NCBI GenBank assembly: GCA_023138975.1
Contig: JAGLON010000031.1
Span: 55,199-119,198, forward strand
DNA: 64,000 bases
Source of the DNA: Candidatus Zixiibacteriota bacterium
Lineage (GTDB): Bacteria; Zixibacteria; MSB-5A5; GN15; JAAZOE01
Direction of reading: 5' to 3'
The position numbers and the translations under genes were made by a program. The notes below the pieces were generated by a model. That model saw nothing but the letters and a program-made list of their open reading frames with translations. It was not told where the DNA came from and searched no databases. Shown in pieces: positions 1 through 8,073 of this stretch (position 1 is the first letter of the stretch; each line of letters begins with the position of its first letter).

Positions 1-286
1 TGGGAAATATCGACTGGGTCCGGTGCTTTCTCATTACCCCAGCATTATTTCAGAAGTTGAGCGACGGGCTGCTTTATTGGCTCGGGTCGAAGCCTCTCAC
101 AAAAACTTTATTATTGTGGATGGTCCAACCGATGGACTAGATGCTAAATCGGCACGATTTATTAATGAAAGACTGGCTGCTTTACGTCTCTCGGGAATAA
201 CAATATTGTATTTAACAACTGGTGAAGGACCTCAAAGCGGTCCCGATACGTATCTAAAGATTCGAGGAGGGGCGTTAAACATATGA
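1..286 (+). CDS. ftsE: FtsE-like cell-division ABC ATPase, C-terminal part, catalytically degenerate
   Basis: C-terminal portion of an ABC ATPase; the frame is open to the left edge, so the gene starts outside the window. FtsE normally binds ATP and partners FtsX at the division site. Its stop overlaps the FtsX start by 4 bases (ATGA), which supports the name. The visible part is odd. The Walker B and D-loop region reads FIIVDGPTDGLD, with Gly where ABC ATPases have the catalytic Glu (DEPT). The position of the LSGGE signature aligns with ISEVE, and the switch His expected after the next beta strand is absent (YLTTGEG). The protein may bind nucleotide without hydrolysing it. The Walker A is not in the window. 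The family is assigned mainly from synteny plus the residual fold pattern. Confidence 0.8.
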   Translation, partial: GKYRLGPVLSHYPSIISEVERRAALLARVEASHKNFIIVDGPTDGLDAKSARFINERLAALRLSGITILYLTTGEGPQSGPDTYLKIRGGALNI

Positions 287-1137
287 TCCGGCCGCAACGA
301 TTTTTCAGCCAGATAAGCCGTCATTTCCGCCGGGAAAAAAGACTTTCGGTGGGCTCATTTCTTGTCCTTCTTATCATTTTACTGCTGGTTGATATGTTCT
401 GGCTAGCATCGGTTAATATATCCAATCAGTATCAGAGTGTTCTTAAGACGGCAAAAGTGGAAATCTATATCGAAGATACATTCGCTGACAGCCTGCTTTC
501 TTTTTTTAAAATCACTCTTTTGCAGTTTGAGGATGTAGCTTATGTCGATTTTACTTCCCGAGAGGAGGCGGCGCGAATTTTGCAAAATGAATTCGGTCCA
601 ATGATTCTTGAAGGACTTGAGGCTAATCCATTGCCTCGTTCATATACAATGAGTTTTTATAAAAGCAAGAGTCTGGCTGATCTTGATATGTTTGCCCACC
701 AGATTATCAATCTGGAGGGAGTAAGCTCGGTCGATTTCGGGCGCGAGTGGATTGTTAAAGTCGAAAATATCGGTACCGGGTTAAAACGGATCGGGTTGTT
801 TGTCGGGGGGCTAATACTTTTTGTTGTTTTGCTGACAATGGCTAATACAAATCGGCTGACCGCTCGCACGAAATTGCAGGAGTTTACTCAGTTGAAACTT
901 CTGGGCGCCGGACCTTCATATCTTTTATACCCGTTTTTAATGGAGGGTTTCTTTTCTGCCGTAATTGCCGCCGGAACCGGCTGGTTAGTAATTATCTATT
1001 TACTGGAGCAGGTTTCATTTACTTCCTTTTCACTGGTCGTCCCGACCAATACCGAAATCGCAATATACTGCGGAGTCGCCGGGTTGACGGGAATGATAGG
1101 TGGTTATCTCGGGATTAGAAGATTTTTGAGACCATGA
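283..1137 (+). CDS. ftsX: Cell division protein FtsX
   Basis: Integral membrane partner of FtsE that passes a signal across the inner membrane to a periplasmic activator of peptidoglycan hydrolases. The 284-residue protein has the family layout: a cytoplasmic basic N-terminus, TM1 at about 24-44, a periplasmic domain at about 45-165, then three segments at about 171-191, 213-236 and 259-280 ending in a short basic tail. It overlaps the upstream FtsE by 4 bases and the downstream EnvC-like gene by 4 bases (ATGA both times), so translation is probably coupled. Length is normal for FtsX. Confidence 0.9.
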   Translation: MIRPQRFFSQISRHFRREKRLSVGSFLVLLIILLLVDMFWLASVNISNQYQSVLKTAKVEIYIEDTFADSLLSFFKITLLQFEDVAYVDFTSREEAARILQNEFGPMILEGLEANPLPRSYTMSFYKSKSLADLDMFAHQIINLEGVSSVDFGREWIVKVENIGTGLKRIGLFVGGLILFVVLLTMANTNRLTARTKLQEFTQLKLLGAGPSYLLYPFLMEGFFSAVIAAGTGWLVIIYLLEQVSFTSFSLVVPTNTEIAIYCGVAGLTGMIGGYLGIRRFLRP

Positions 1138-2303
1138 TTTCCAGATGTTTGTATAGTTGTGTGTTGGCTTTTTTGTTAATCGGGTCGATTTATGCCAATG
1201 AATCAACGGCCAAGCTAAAAGAGAGTCGTCAACAGCTTCAGGAATATAAAAAACAGGTTGTGTCAACTCAAAAGAAGATTGACAGCTTGAAATCAGCCGA
1301 AAGCCATTTGCAAAAAGCTATCTCGAGTTATAATGATAATGTGAACCGCAATCGCGCGATAATCGACAAGTTTAACCGGGATTTAAAATCTACTCAAAAT
1401 AGGCTAAATGACAATCAGCAAAAACTGATTAATACTGAGGACCGGTTATTGCGATTGAGACAGAGCTATCGGGGGCTGTTGGTTGATTACTATACAAATC
1501 GAGAGGGGAATGAGTTTGGAGACTGGGACTATGCCAATGTCCTTGCCCGCAGCCGAATGGCACATTACTTGTCGGCCATTTCCGGATCTTCAACCAGAGA
1601 ATTAACCCGGGCTGATGATTCCATTCGGTTTCTTTCTGAGACTATGGATAGTCTTTCGAGCGCCGGTTCGCATTTGAATAAACTTAAGAAAGAAAAACGG
1701 GCAAAAATCGCTCTTGATTTGACATTGAAGGAAAAGGATGAAACTAATCTCGGTTCGGTGCAGCGGGAGACGAATTATCTTCGCGATCGTCTTGTCTCGC
1801 TATCTGAGATAGCCCGTCAAATGGAATCAATTATCGCTACTCTTGAGGAATCGCAAAGGCTAAAAAAGGAACGAGGGCAGGTTGTCAGACGATTTGCGTC
1901 CGGTTCGTTTTCAGGACTCAAGGGAAAAATGTCGTCTCCTATTAAAGGTAAGATTGTAACAACCTTCGGTTGGAAGACTAACAAAACAACAAATTTGAAA
2001 TCATTTTCTCCAGGTATTGATATTAGGCCGGTTAAAGGCAGAAAATCTGTATTGGCATGTGCCGCCGGGCGGGTCGTCTATGTTGGAAATCTGCGGGGCT
2101 ATAATAATTTTGTGATTGTCGAGCATGACGATGATTATTACACTATGTATGCCGGTATGACAGAAGTTGCGGTGAATATTGATGATATTGTATCAGCTGG
2201 AAATACCCTGGGAACAGTCACAAAAGGTAATGTTCGATTTGAGATTAGAAAGGGCCGGGAACATCTTGATCCGGTCATTTGGTTGGATATAGATGAAATT
2301 TAG
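1134..2303 (+). CDS. envC: EnvC-like murein hydrolase activator, degenerate LytM domain
   Basis: Periplasmic activator of cell-separation amidases, expected to be controlled by FtsEX. It has a signal peptide (about 1-21), two long coiled-coil stretches (about 25-115 and 175-260) and a C-terminal LytM/M23 domain (about 265-389). The metal ligands of active M23 peptidases are missing: the first His-x3-Asp site reads SPGIDI, the following His is replaced in YAGM, and the terminal HxH is NVRFE. Loss of these residues is typical of EnvC and NlpD, which activate amidases rather than cut murein. The gene overlaps ftsX by 4 bases and the downstream holB-like gene by 11. Confidence 0.85.
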   Translation: MISRCLYSCVLAFLLIGSIYANESTAKLKESRQQLQEYKKQVVSTQKKIDSLKSAESHLQKAISSYNDNVNRNRAIIDKFNRDLKSTQNRLNDNQQKLINTEDRLLRLRQSYRGLLVDYYTNREGNEFGDWDYANVLARSRMAHYLSAISGSSTRELTRADDSIRFLSETMDSLSSAGSHLNKLKKEKRAKIALDLTLKEKDETNLGSVQRETNYLRDRLVSLSEIARQMESIIATLEESQRLKKERGQVVRRFASGSFSGLKGKMSSPIKGKIVTTFGWKTNKTTNLKSFSPGIDIRPVKGRKSVLACAAGRVVYVGNLRGYNNFVIVEHDDDYYTMYAGMTEVAVNIDDIVSAGNTLGTVTKGNVRFEIRKGREHLDPVIWLDIDEI

Positions 2304-3390
2304 AAATATTGTTAATCAGGATGACGTCAAGAATAATCTGATTTGTACCGCGGATAAGGATCGGTTGCCCAATAGCTATTTGTTAACGGGGCCGGAGGGG
2401 TCCGGTAAATGGGTTATGGCGCTGGCACTGGCGGCATACCTGAACTGCCGGGATGCTGCCGGGGGAGACAGCTGCGGTGTTTGCCCTTCTTGTATTCAAA
2501 TCAATAAGCTGCAGCATCAGAACCTTTTCATTGCAATTCCCACCCCACCCTCGAAGTCAGATAAAGAGGAAAATGAAAACTACTGGGAGATTCTCAACGG
2601 CAAAATAGATGAACCATATTCCCTAATAACCGGCCAGAGGCAGATGTCGATTCCGGTCGCTGCTGTTAGGCGAATGAAAAAGAGTCTGTCTCAAAAAGTA
2701 TCGTCTTCGGGGATGCGCGTTATTATTATTGAGCAGATGGACAGGATGCTGACCTCATCAGCTGACGCACTATTAAAGATGATTGAAGAACCACCACCGA
2801 GGACATTGATTATTATAACTTCATCCCGCTCTGAAAAGCTATTGCAAACAGTTATCTCCCGCTGTCGTGAAATTCATTTCAGTCATTTGCCGGAAATAAG
2901 TATTCGAGAGTATCTTGCGGGCAAAGAGGATATTTCTGAAAAGAGTGCTGCGATTCTGGCGCGTTTAAGCCAAGGGTCTCTGGGGAAGGCGTTGTACTTG
3001 AGTGATCCTGAGAATACTCAGGATCGTGAAGTGGCCAAGATGCTGTTCAAGGGGTTTTTACTTTCTGATGCGGCGGGTCTGATAGCAGAGGCTTCAGACT
3101 TGCTTCCCTTCAAAGACCGCTTCCGGTTAAATCGGGTCATCGCCTCCTGGCAATCATTATTTCGGGATGTTATTGTTTTAAAAAACGGAGGCTCGCGCGA
3201 TGATGTTATCAATATTGATTTCATTACTGAGGTGGAGCGGACCGCGGCGAGTATTCATATTACCCGCGATGTCTTAGGCTTACCGGAGTATTTAAATACG
3301 GTTATGAGAGATATTGATCTGAACGTTGAAACACAGACAGCCATCGGGGCGTTACTCACCGAAATAAAGAAAAGGCTAAGCCGCTCTTAA
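2293..3390 (+). CDS. holB: DNA polymerase III delta prime subunit (clamp loader)
   Basis: Clamp-loader subunit of the replicative polymerase. The 365-residue protein has a P-loop GPEGSGK at 33-39, the four-Cys zinc module of gamma/tau/delta-prime proteins (Cys52, 61, 64, 67), a MDRML/ADALLKMIEEPP Walker-B region and the SRC sensor motif (ISRCREI). It begins inside the end of the EnvC-like gene (11-base overlap), so it is probably co-transcribed with ftsEX-envC. The C-terminal collar region is divergent. It could in principle be a DnaX paralogue, but it is too short and lacks the tau extension. Confidence 0.85.
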   Translation: MKFRNIVNQDDVKNNLICTADKDRLPNSYLLTGPEGSGKWVMALALAAYLNCRDAAGGDSCGVCPSCIQINKLQHQNLFIAIPTPPSKSDKEENENYWEILNGKIDEPYSLITGQRQMSIPVAAVRRMKKSLSQKVSSSGMRVIIIEQMDRMLTSSADALLKMIEEPPPRTLIIITSSRSEKLLQTVISRCREIHFSHLPEISIREYLAGKEDISEKSAAILARLSQGSLGKALYLSDPENTQDREVAKMLFKGFLLSDAAGLIAEASDLLPFKDRFRLNRVIASWQSLFRDVIVLKNGGSRDDVINIDFITEVERTAASIHITRDVLGLPEYLNTVMRDIDLNVETQTAIGALLTEIKKRLSRS

Positions 3391-3396
3391 TGTGCA

Positions 3397-3945
3397 TCAA
3401 TCCCAAAGTTTACCGACTATAAACATGAATTGAATTCCGATAAAAGAATTTTTACTATTTAAATTACCATATATTTTACCGCCAATACCAAACATCGGAA
3501 CCGGGCGAATAACTATTTGTGCTTGAAACGGAAAACTCACCGTAGGACCGAAATGACGCTTTGTGGTATAAAAATTGGATTCTCTGGAAATCCATATTTT
3601 CTCTTCACTCTTTACAAGACCGAGACCACCGGAAATAGAAAAGACCGTTAGCTTTGTTCTTCCGCATCGGCCGTATAGAAGGTGGATATCGGCTTCACTA
3701 TCGGAATTGGTAGAAAAACCGGAGCCCGGTTCCTCATTTATAACAGCCCCAAACGTGAAAATAGATTTCTTATGCACATACGATATATCATAGCCGAATG
3801 AAAATTTTCCCGATGTGCCAACACTGGTTCCAAAAAAGAAAATATCCTTTTTGGGGGCTGGGTTATGTTTGTCGAAAGTATTGGCGCTTAAGACCGGAGT
3901 AACGAAAAGTAGGAGAAGTACAAATGTGATAATTGTTTTCCGCAT
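3397..3945 (-). CDS. Small outer-membrane barrel-like protein, paralogue 1
   Basis: Unrecognised secreted protein of 182 residues. I place the start at the internal ATG because a GGAG-type ribosome site lies just before it and a clean signal peptide follows (MRKTIITFVLLLLFVTPVLSA); a longer frame upstream has no such support. The mature part alternates polar and hydrophobic residues in short beta-strand-like runs with Gly and aromatic residues and ends in an aromatic (LWD), as small barrels do. It is a paralogue of the next gene along the strand, sharing GKxSFGYDI, SISGG.GL and FGP.VS.PFQ.Q. It lacks a terminator of its own within the short gap to holB. Confidence 0.7.
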   Translation of the reverse strand: MRKTIITFVLLLLFVTPVLSANTFDKHNPAPKKDIFFFGTSVGTSGKFSFGYDISYVHKKSIFTFGAVINEEPGSGFSTNSDSEADIHLLYGRCGRTKLTVFSISGGLGLVKSEEKIWISRESNFYTTKRHFGPTVSFPFQAQIVIRPVPMFGIGGKIYGNLNSKNSFIGIQFMFIVGKLWD

Positions 3946-4022
3946 GCTTCCCTCTCCATATTCAGTTTGCCTGTGTGATGTATTTATACCGGAGAACAAC
4001 ATCTTTGTTCCGCATTAGATAT

Positions 4023-4049
4023 AAAAAAAAGCCCCAAAGTTCGGGGCTT
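4023..4049 (-). terminator. Rho-independent terminator
   Basis: Stem AAGCCCC/GGGGCTT with a 7-base loop, followed on the minus strand by a run of eight T. It lies directly after the second barrel-like gene (4094-4651). A near copy lies at 4695-4723, and both are preceded by the same TGTTCCGCATTAGATATAA stretch, so the terminator was duplicated together with the gene. Confidence 0.85.
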
Positions 4050-4093
4050 GACTCACCAAAATAAGGAAAGGGCTGAGCGCGGCTTAATTTTAC

Positions 4094-4651
4094 CTAATCT
4101 AAAATATTACCTATTACAACCATTAGATGTATTCCTACAAACGATTCTTTTGTATTGATATTACCATGTATTTTTACTCCAATGCCATGTACTGAAGTCA
4201 AGCGAAGGAATAATTGTAATTGAAAGGGGAGGCTAACGACAGGACCGAAATTACAATTTATCGTAGAATAATAATTGGCCGGACTGAAAACCACTTTTTC
4301 AGTTTCACCTCCGGCAAGACCAATACCACCAGAGATAGAGAACAGGAAGTAATAAGTTCTACCGCCGTGACCATATAAAAAATGCACATCATATTCGTAG
4401 TCGGAACCTGGCAATAAAGCAAAAGAAAAGTCATTATTTATAATTGCTCCGACGGTGAAAAAAGATTTGTTTGTTACATAAGTTATATCATAGCCAAATG
4501 AATGTTTTCCCGTTGTTCCCGCGCTAACATTTAGAAACCAAAGTTTTTTACTGACAGTATGATTAGCCTGATTGCGTACGTCAAATGTATCACCTAAGAC
4601 TGGAGTGGAAAATAAGATAGAAATAAAGAAAAAGATGATTATTTTTCGCAT
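4094..4651 (-). CDS. Small outer-membrane barrel-like protein, paralogue 2
   Basis: Paralogue of the 3397-3945 product, 185 residues from the internal ATG chosen for its signal peptide (MRKIIIFFFISILFSTPVLG) and an AGGA site about nine bases upstream. Conserved blocks with its neighbour are SAGTTGKHSFGYDITYV, SISGGIGL, NFGPVVSLPFQLQLF and GI.VKIHGN. The spacing and conserved flanks (including the terminator) point to a recent tandem duplication that has since diverged strongly in sequence. Probably an outer-membrane protein; function unknown. Confidence 0.7.
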   Translation of the reverse strand: MRKIIIFFFISILFSTPVLGDTFDVRNQANHTVSKKLWFLNVSAGTTGKHSFGYDITYVTNKSFFTVGAIINNDFSFALLPGSDYEYDVHFLYGHGGRTYYFLFSISGGIGLAGGETEKVVFSPANYYSTINCNFGPVVSLPFQLQLFLRLTSVHGIGVKIHGNINTKESFVGIHLMVVIGNILD

Positions 4652-4694
4652 ATCTGTTTTTCCTAATAACACTGCCATTGTTCCGCATTAGATA

Positions 4695-4723
4695 TAAAAA
4701 AAGCCCCGGAGTTCGGGGCTTTT
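4695..4723 (-). terminator. Rho-independent terminator
   Basis: Stem AAGCCCC/GGGGCTT with loop GGAGTTC, and T-runs on both sides. Its position just past the stop of the leftward DUF2723 gene suggests it ends that transcript. Confidence 0.85.
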
Positions 4724-4738
4724 ATGTACTTAAAAAGT

Positions 4739-7651
4739 CTACTTACCGGAATCGGAATTAGAGTTCCCCTCCGGTACATTCGGTATCACCTGAACGGGTG
4801 CTGGTTGTGCTGCCGGCATTGGAGGGGGTTGATTCAATAAGTATTGTGCCTTCTGAATTATTTCATTGGATATCGGATCGTCATCATGATACTCTTTGAA
4901 TTCCCGTGCAATCTGAAGCATGTCAGCCGCGCGCCTTTGTTCGGCGTAAATGGTCAGCAGTGCCCGGAAAGTTCTTTCCTTATCATGATTCAAGGCCCAA
5001 GCATCGAGGAAATGTTTCTCTGCCTTTTCATTCTCACGGAGAGAGTAATGGGTCATACCGAGGTATTGATGGAAGAATATGTTGCCCTTATTTTTGTTAT
5101 AAAAGCCATATTGGTAGGCCATCATTTCCTGTTCGATTGACATTGCCATCGTCGTATCGCCTCTTAATCGTGCCCGATCGGCCTGGGTGATGCGGGATCG
5201 CCAATATGATGGAATCTTTTCACAGATTTTATCCAGAACCGAATCAGCTTTCAGGGTGTCGTTGTTTCGCATTAGATAGGCGTGATAGTCAAGCATCTTT
5301 TCCGGAAAAGCTAATGCGATACCGGATATGTTTTCACTTTGTGCTACCAGCGTATCACTGAGGTTGTCATACTTGTACACTTCAAAAAACAGACTATCGG
5401 TATTGTCGGTATAGGCCAGTTTAGGGCTGTCTGTCGTTAACTTAAGTATGATTCCCTGACGGTAACACCGATCAAGCAATTTCAACGGTGAGGTGCGCAT
5501 TTCGCCGCTGGCTGAGGTAAAGTGAATGGGGTATTTCCAGCCATTGGTCAGGATAATATCTTCCATTACCAACTGGGCTACTTTGAGCGTCTTACCCTCA
5601 TAGTAGGTTGGTACCAGATAGGCGCCTTTTTTCCGAACCCTATCATAAAACGGTTTTACCGGTCGTGAAATTTCGGTTTTGCCGTCTCTGCCTAATTCAA
5701 CCTCCCAGAGAATCTGCTCGTCGGTAAGAGTCATTGGGACATCTACCCGTAGTCCCGCTTCCAGCCTATCAACTTCTTCGCCCTCAATCACCAGCGGCCC
5801 GTCGGTCATCGAGGCTGTCTTAATATCGATGCCGGAGTTGAGAGCCGAAAGCGAGTCTATGTTTTTCAACTGCCAAGTGTACCAGTCCGTATTCAAGAGC
5901 GAAAAGTTTATGACCCTGACGTCTTTTCGGTAATTGTAAATTTCCTGTACGCACCAGACCGGGAAGGTGTCATTATCGCCAGACGTAAAGATTATCGCGT
6001 TTTTATCACAGGAGCTGAGGATATTGTAGGCATAGTTATAGGCCATGCGGTTATTAGAGCGGTCGTTATGGAAATAGCCCGCCTGACATGGAATAATTGG
6101 CGTTAACACCAACAGGAGTGACGCGTAAACAATCGTCTTGTTTTTGCTTTCGCCCATTGAGGATGTTAACTTGCGGAGCATTTCCATAATTGCTCCAAAG
6201 CCCAAACCGATAGCCATACCAAACATTACAAAGGCTGGCGTGAAGAAATAATACCGGTCACGAACCTCCTGATAGGCATCACCTGTGGCCTTATTGTATT
6301 GGGTGCCGTCGGCAAAATTCATATACAAGACGAGGCCCACCGATGCTACCAGCACAAGGACACAGAACAGATACCCCCATCGAGGGTTTCTCCAGGCCAT
6401 GTAAAACATTCCGAGAAGGCCTAAAAGGAAGAACAGCGGGAAAATTTTTTCATGCGAATACTGTTCTTTGAAGAATCGTAAAAATCCCATCCGGGCATGG
6501 TCGCCGAATTGATTTGCCCATTCTCCCCGGCGTTCAAACATCCGCTCGGTCATAGACATGCTGCCGTATTGTTTCCTATCCAGGAAGTTGACAAAGGTCC
6601 TGAAATCTCGTGAAGGAGTGTTTTCATCAATGACAGGGTGCTGAGCCGACCGAATTGGAATATAGGCATGAACCGAATAGCCGCTTAAGGCAAACAAGGT
6701 AATGAGGAATGAAATAAGCCAGAGTTTTTCGCGGCGGATAAAGTATGTAATGCCGCTAATAATCAACCATACAGTAACGCTAATAACAAACGGTTTGAAA
6801 CCGATCATTATCGGCACGATTGATGAGAAACCGATGAGAATAGGCCAGTTGACTTTGTTTCTCATAAATATGCCAAGACCTATAATCTGTAAGGCTACCA
6901 GCAACAGGAAAATTTTGTAATTGCCATGATTACCGGCGAGAGCGAAAATCAACCCTAACTGCACAACAAAGAAACCGGATACTAACGCCCATTCTTTTTG
7001 GGTAACGTTTTCCTTAAGGCTAAATAAAATGGTGACAATCGGGATGACTAAAAACACAGTCAAGTGAACACCCATGGCCAGCAAGGCCAAAAACGCAACT
7101 AACAGGATTATCCTGATACCAGAATTGGAGAAACGATGGCTGAACCATTTTAGAGTGAGCCAGAGGATGGCGACCATTATAAGTATGGCCATTGAGCGAG
7201 GCTCAGTTTCTACCGAGTTGGTCCAATTTGCCCGAGAAAAAGCTACAAATAGCGCCCCGATAATTCCTGAGGCATAGGCGATTATCCGGCCAAGTTTATA
7301 TGAATTTTCATCTGTGTACCAGCTTGAAACCAGTCGGACAATGATTAAATAGGAAAACATAGCTGTGAAGGTGGAGCACATTGCCGACATCATATTGATT
7401 CTAAAAGCGACATCTGAGGCAATCGGCAGGAGGTCAAAGAACCGGCCGACAAGAATAAATAAAGGAGTGCCCGGAGGATGCGGATTCCCAAGAATATGGG
7501 AACAGGCAATAAATTCACCGCAATCCCAGTAACTTAATGTCTGGGCAACGGTAAGGCGGTAAATTACAAACGCAATAAGGGTGACAACAGCAGCGATTGC
7601 TGCATTGGTTTTATCAAAGCTCCGGTTGAATCCGAGAGTGGACTGATCCAC
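4739..7651 (-). CDS. DUF2723 polytopic membrane protein, probable protein O-glycosyltransferase
   Basis: 970-residue membrane protein. The N-terminal half contains about eleven hydrophobic segments. The DUF2723 signature lies after the first one (SYWDCGEFIACSHILGNPH then PPGTPLF), with the acidic residues in the first periplasmic loop typical of GT-C enzymes. After about residue 520 the protein is soluble. It includes the conserved FTSGDNDTFPVWCVQEIY block and TPR-like helices near 790-940, then ends in a Pro/Ala-rich tail. The family is related to eukaryotic TMEM260, reported as a protein O-mannosyltransferase, so glycosylation of exported proteins is the best inference. It stands alone between a terminator and a divergent small gene. 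Confidence 0.8.
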   Translation of the reverse strand: MDQSTLGFNRSFDKTNAAIAAVVTLIAFVIYRLTVAQTLSYWDCGEFIACSHILGNPHPPGTPLFILVGRFFDLLPIASDVAFRINMMSAMCSTFTAMFSYLIIVRLVSSWYTDENSYKLGRIIAYASGIIGALFVAFSRANWTNSVETEPRSMAILIMVAILWLTLKWFSHRFSNSGIRIILLVAFLALLAMGVHLTVFLVIPIVTILFSLKENVTQKEWALVSGFFVVQLGLIFALAGNHGNYKIFLLLVALQIIGLGIFMRNKVNWPILIGFSSIVPIMIGFKPFVISVTVWLIISGITYFIRREKLWLISFLITLFALSGYSVHAYIPIRSAQHPVIDENTPSRDFRTFVNFLDRKQYGSMSMTERMFERRGEWANQFGDHARMGFLRFFKEQYSHEKIFPLFFLLGLLGMFYMAWRNPRWGYLFCVLVLVASVGLVLYMNFADGTQYNKATGDAYQEVRDRYYFFTPAFVMFGMAIGLGFGAIMEMLRKLTSSMGESKNKTIVYASLLLVLTPIIPCQAGYFHNDRSNNRMAYNYAYNILSSCDKNAIIFTSGDNDTFPVWCVQEIYNYRKDVRVINFSLLNTDWYTWQLKNIDSLSALNSGIDIKTASMTDGPLVIEGEEVDRLEAGLRVDVPMTLTDEQILWEVELGRDGKTEISRPVKPFYDRVRKKGAYLVPTYYEGKTLKVAQLVMEDIILTNGWKYPIHFTSASGEMRTSPLKLLDRCYRQGIILKLTTDSPKLAYTDNTDSLFFEVYKYDNLSDTLVAQSENISGIALAFPEKMLDYHAYLMRNNDTLKADSVLDKICEKIPSYWRSRITQADRARLRGDTTMAMSIEQEMMAYQYGFYNKNKGNIFFHQYLGMTHYSLRENEKAEKHFLDAWALNHDKERTFRALLTIYAEQRRAADMLQIAREFKEYHDDDPISNEIIQKAQYLLNQPPPMPAAQPAPVQVIPNVPEGNSNSDSGK

Positions 7652-7817
7652 GTATGCCTCCTAAAGATATAAGTCTCTCTGGTCGATACTTATTATACTG
7701 ATGAATGCGGCGATTTCTCCACACCGACAGACAGTAAATATATAAATTCGCCCTTCAGATACAAGTATTTTCAGGTCTTTATGGCTTTTTCTTTTTTCTT
7801 TCTTTTGGAGGCATTAA

Positions 7818-8066
7818 ATGTTGTTTTGGTGCGCAATACTGTTTGTTTTAGGGGTGGCTGCGTTTTTAGACTCTGTGTTCAATTATGGGGAAATTTTCCG
7901 TCAGATCAATTCTGTTTTGTTTTTATTGATTTCGCTGGCGGTTTTAGTGCGTACTACATCGAAACAACGGCAGGCAAAAAGCGAACGGCTTCAGCAGCGT
8001 GTTGAAGAATTAGAGCAAAAAGTAGTTAATTTGGCGGTTCCGGAAGACAAGTCTGTAGTTTCCTGA
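7818..8066 (+). CDS. Small membrane protein with C-terminal coiled coil
   Basis: 82 residues with two hydrophobic segments (about 2-18 and 31-45) followed by a charged heptad-rich helix (RQAKSERLQQRVEELEQKV). A GGAGG site eight bases before the ATG supports the start over the longer frame at 7781. No family recognised. The arrangement (short membrane hairpin plus coiled coil) resembles small scaffold or LapA-type proteins, but that is only a resemblance. Confidence 0.6.
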   Translation: MLFWCAILFVLGVAAFLDSVFNYGEIFRQINSVLFLLISLAVLVRTTSKQRQAKSERLQQRVEELEQKVVNLAVPEDKSVVS

Positions 8067-8073
8067 TTATTGC

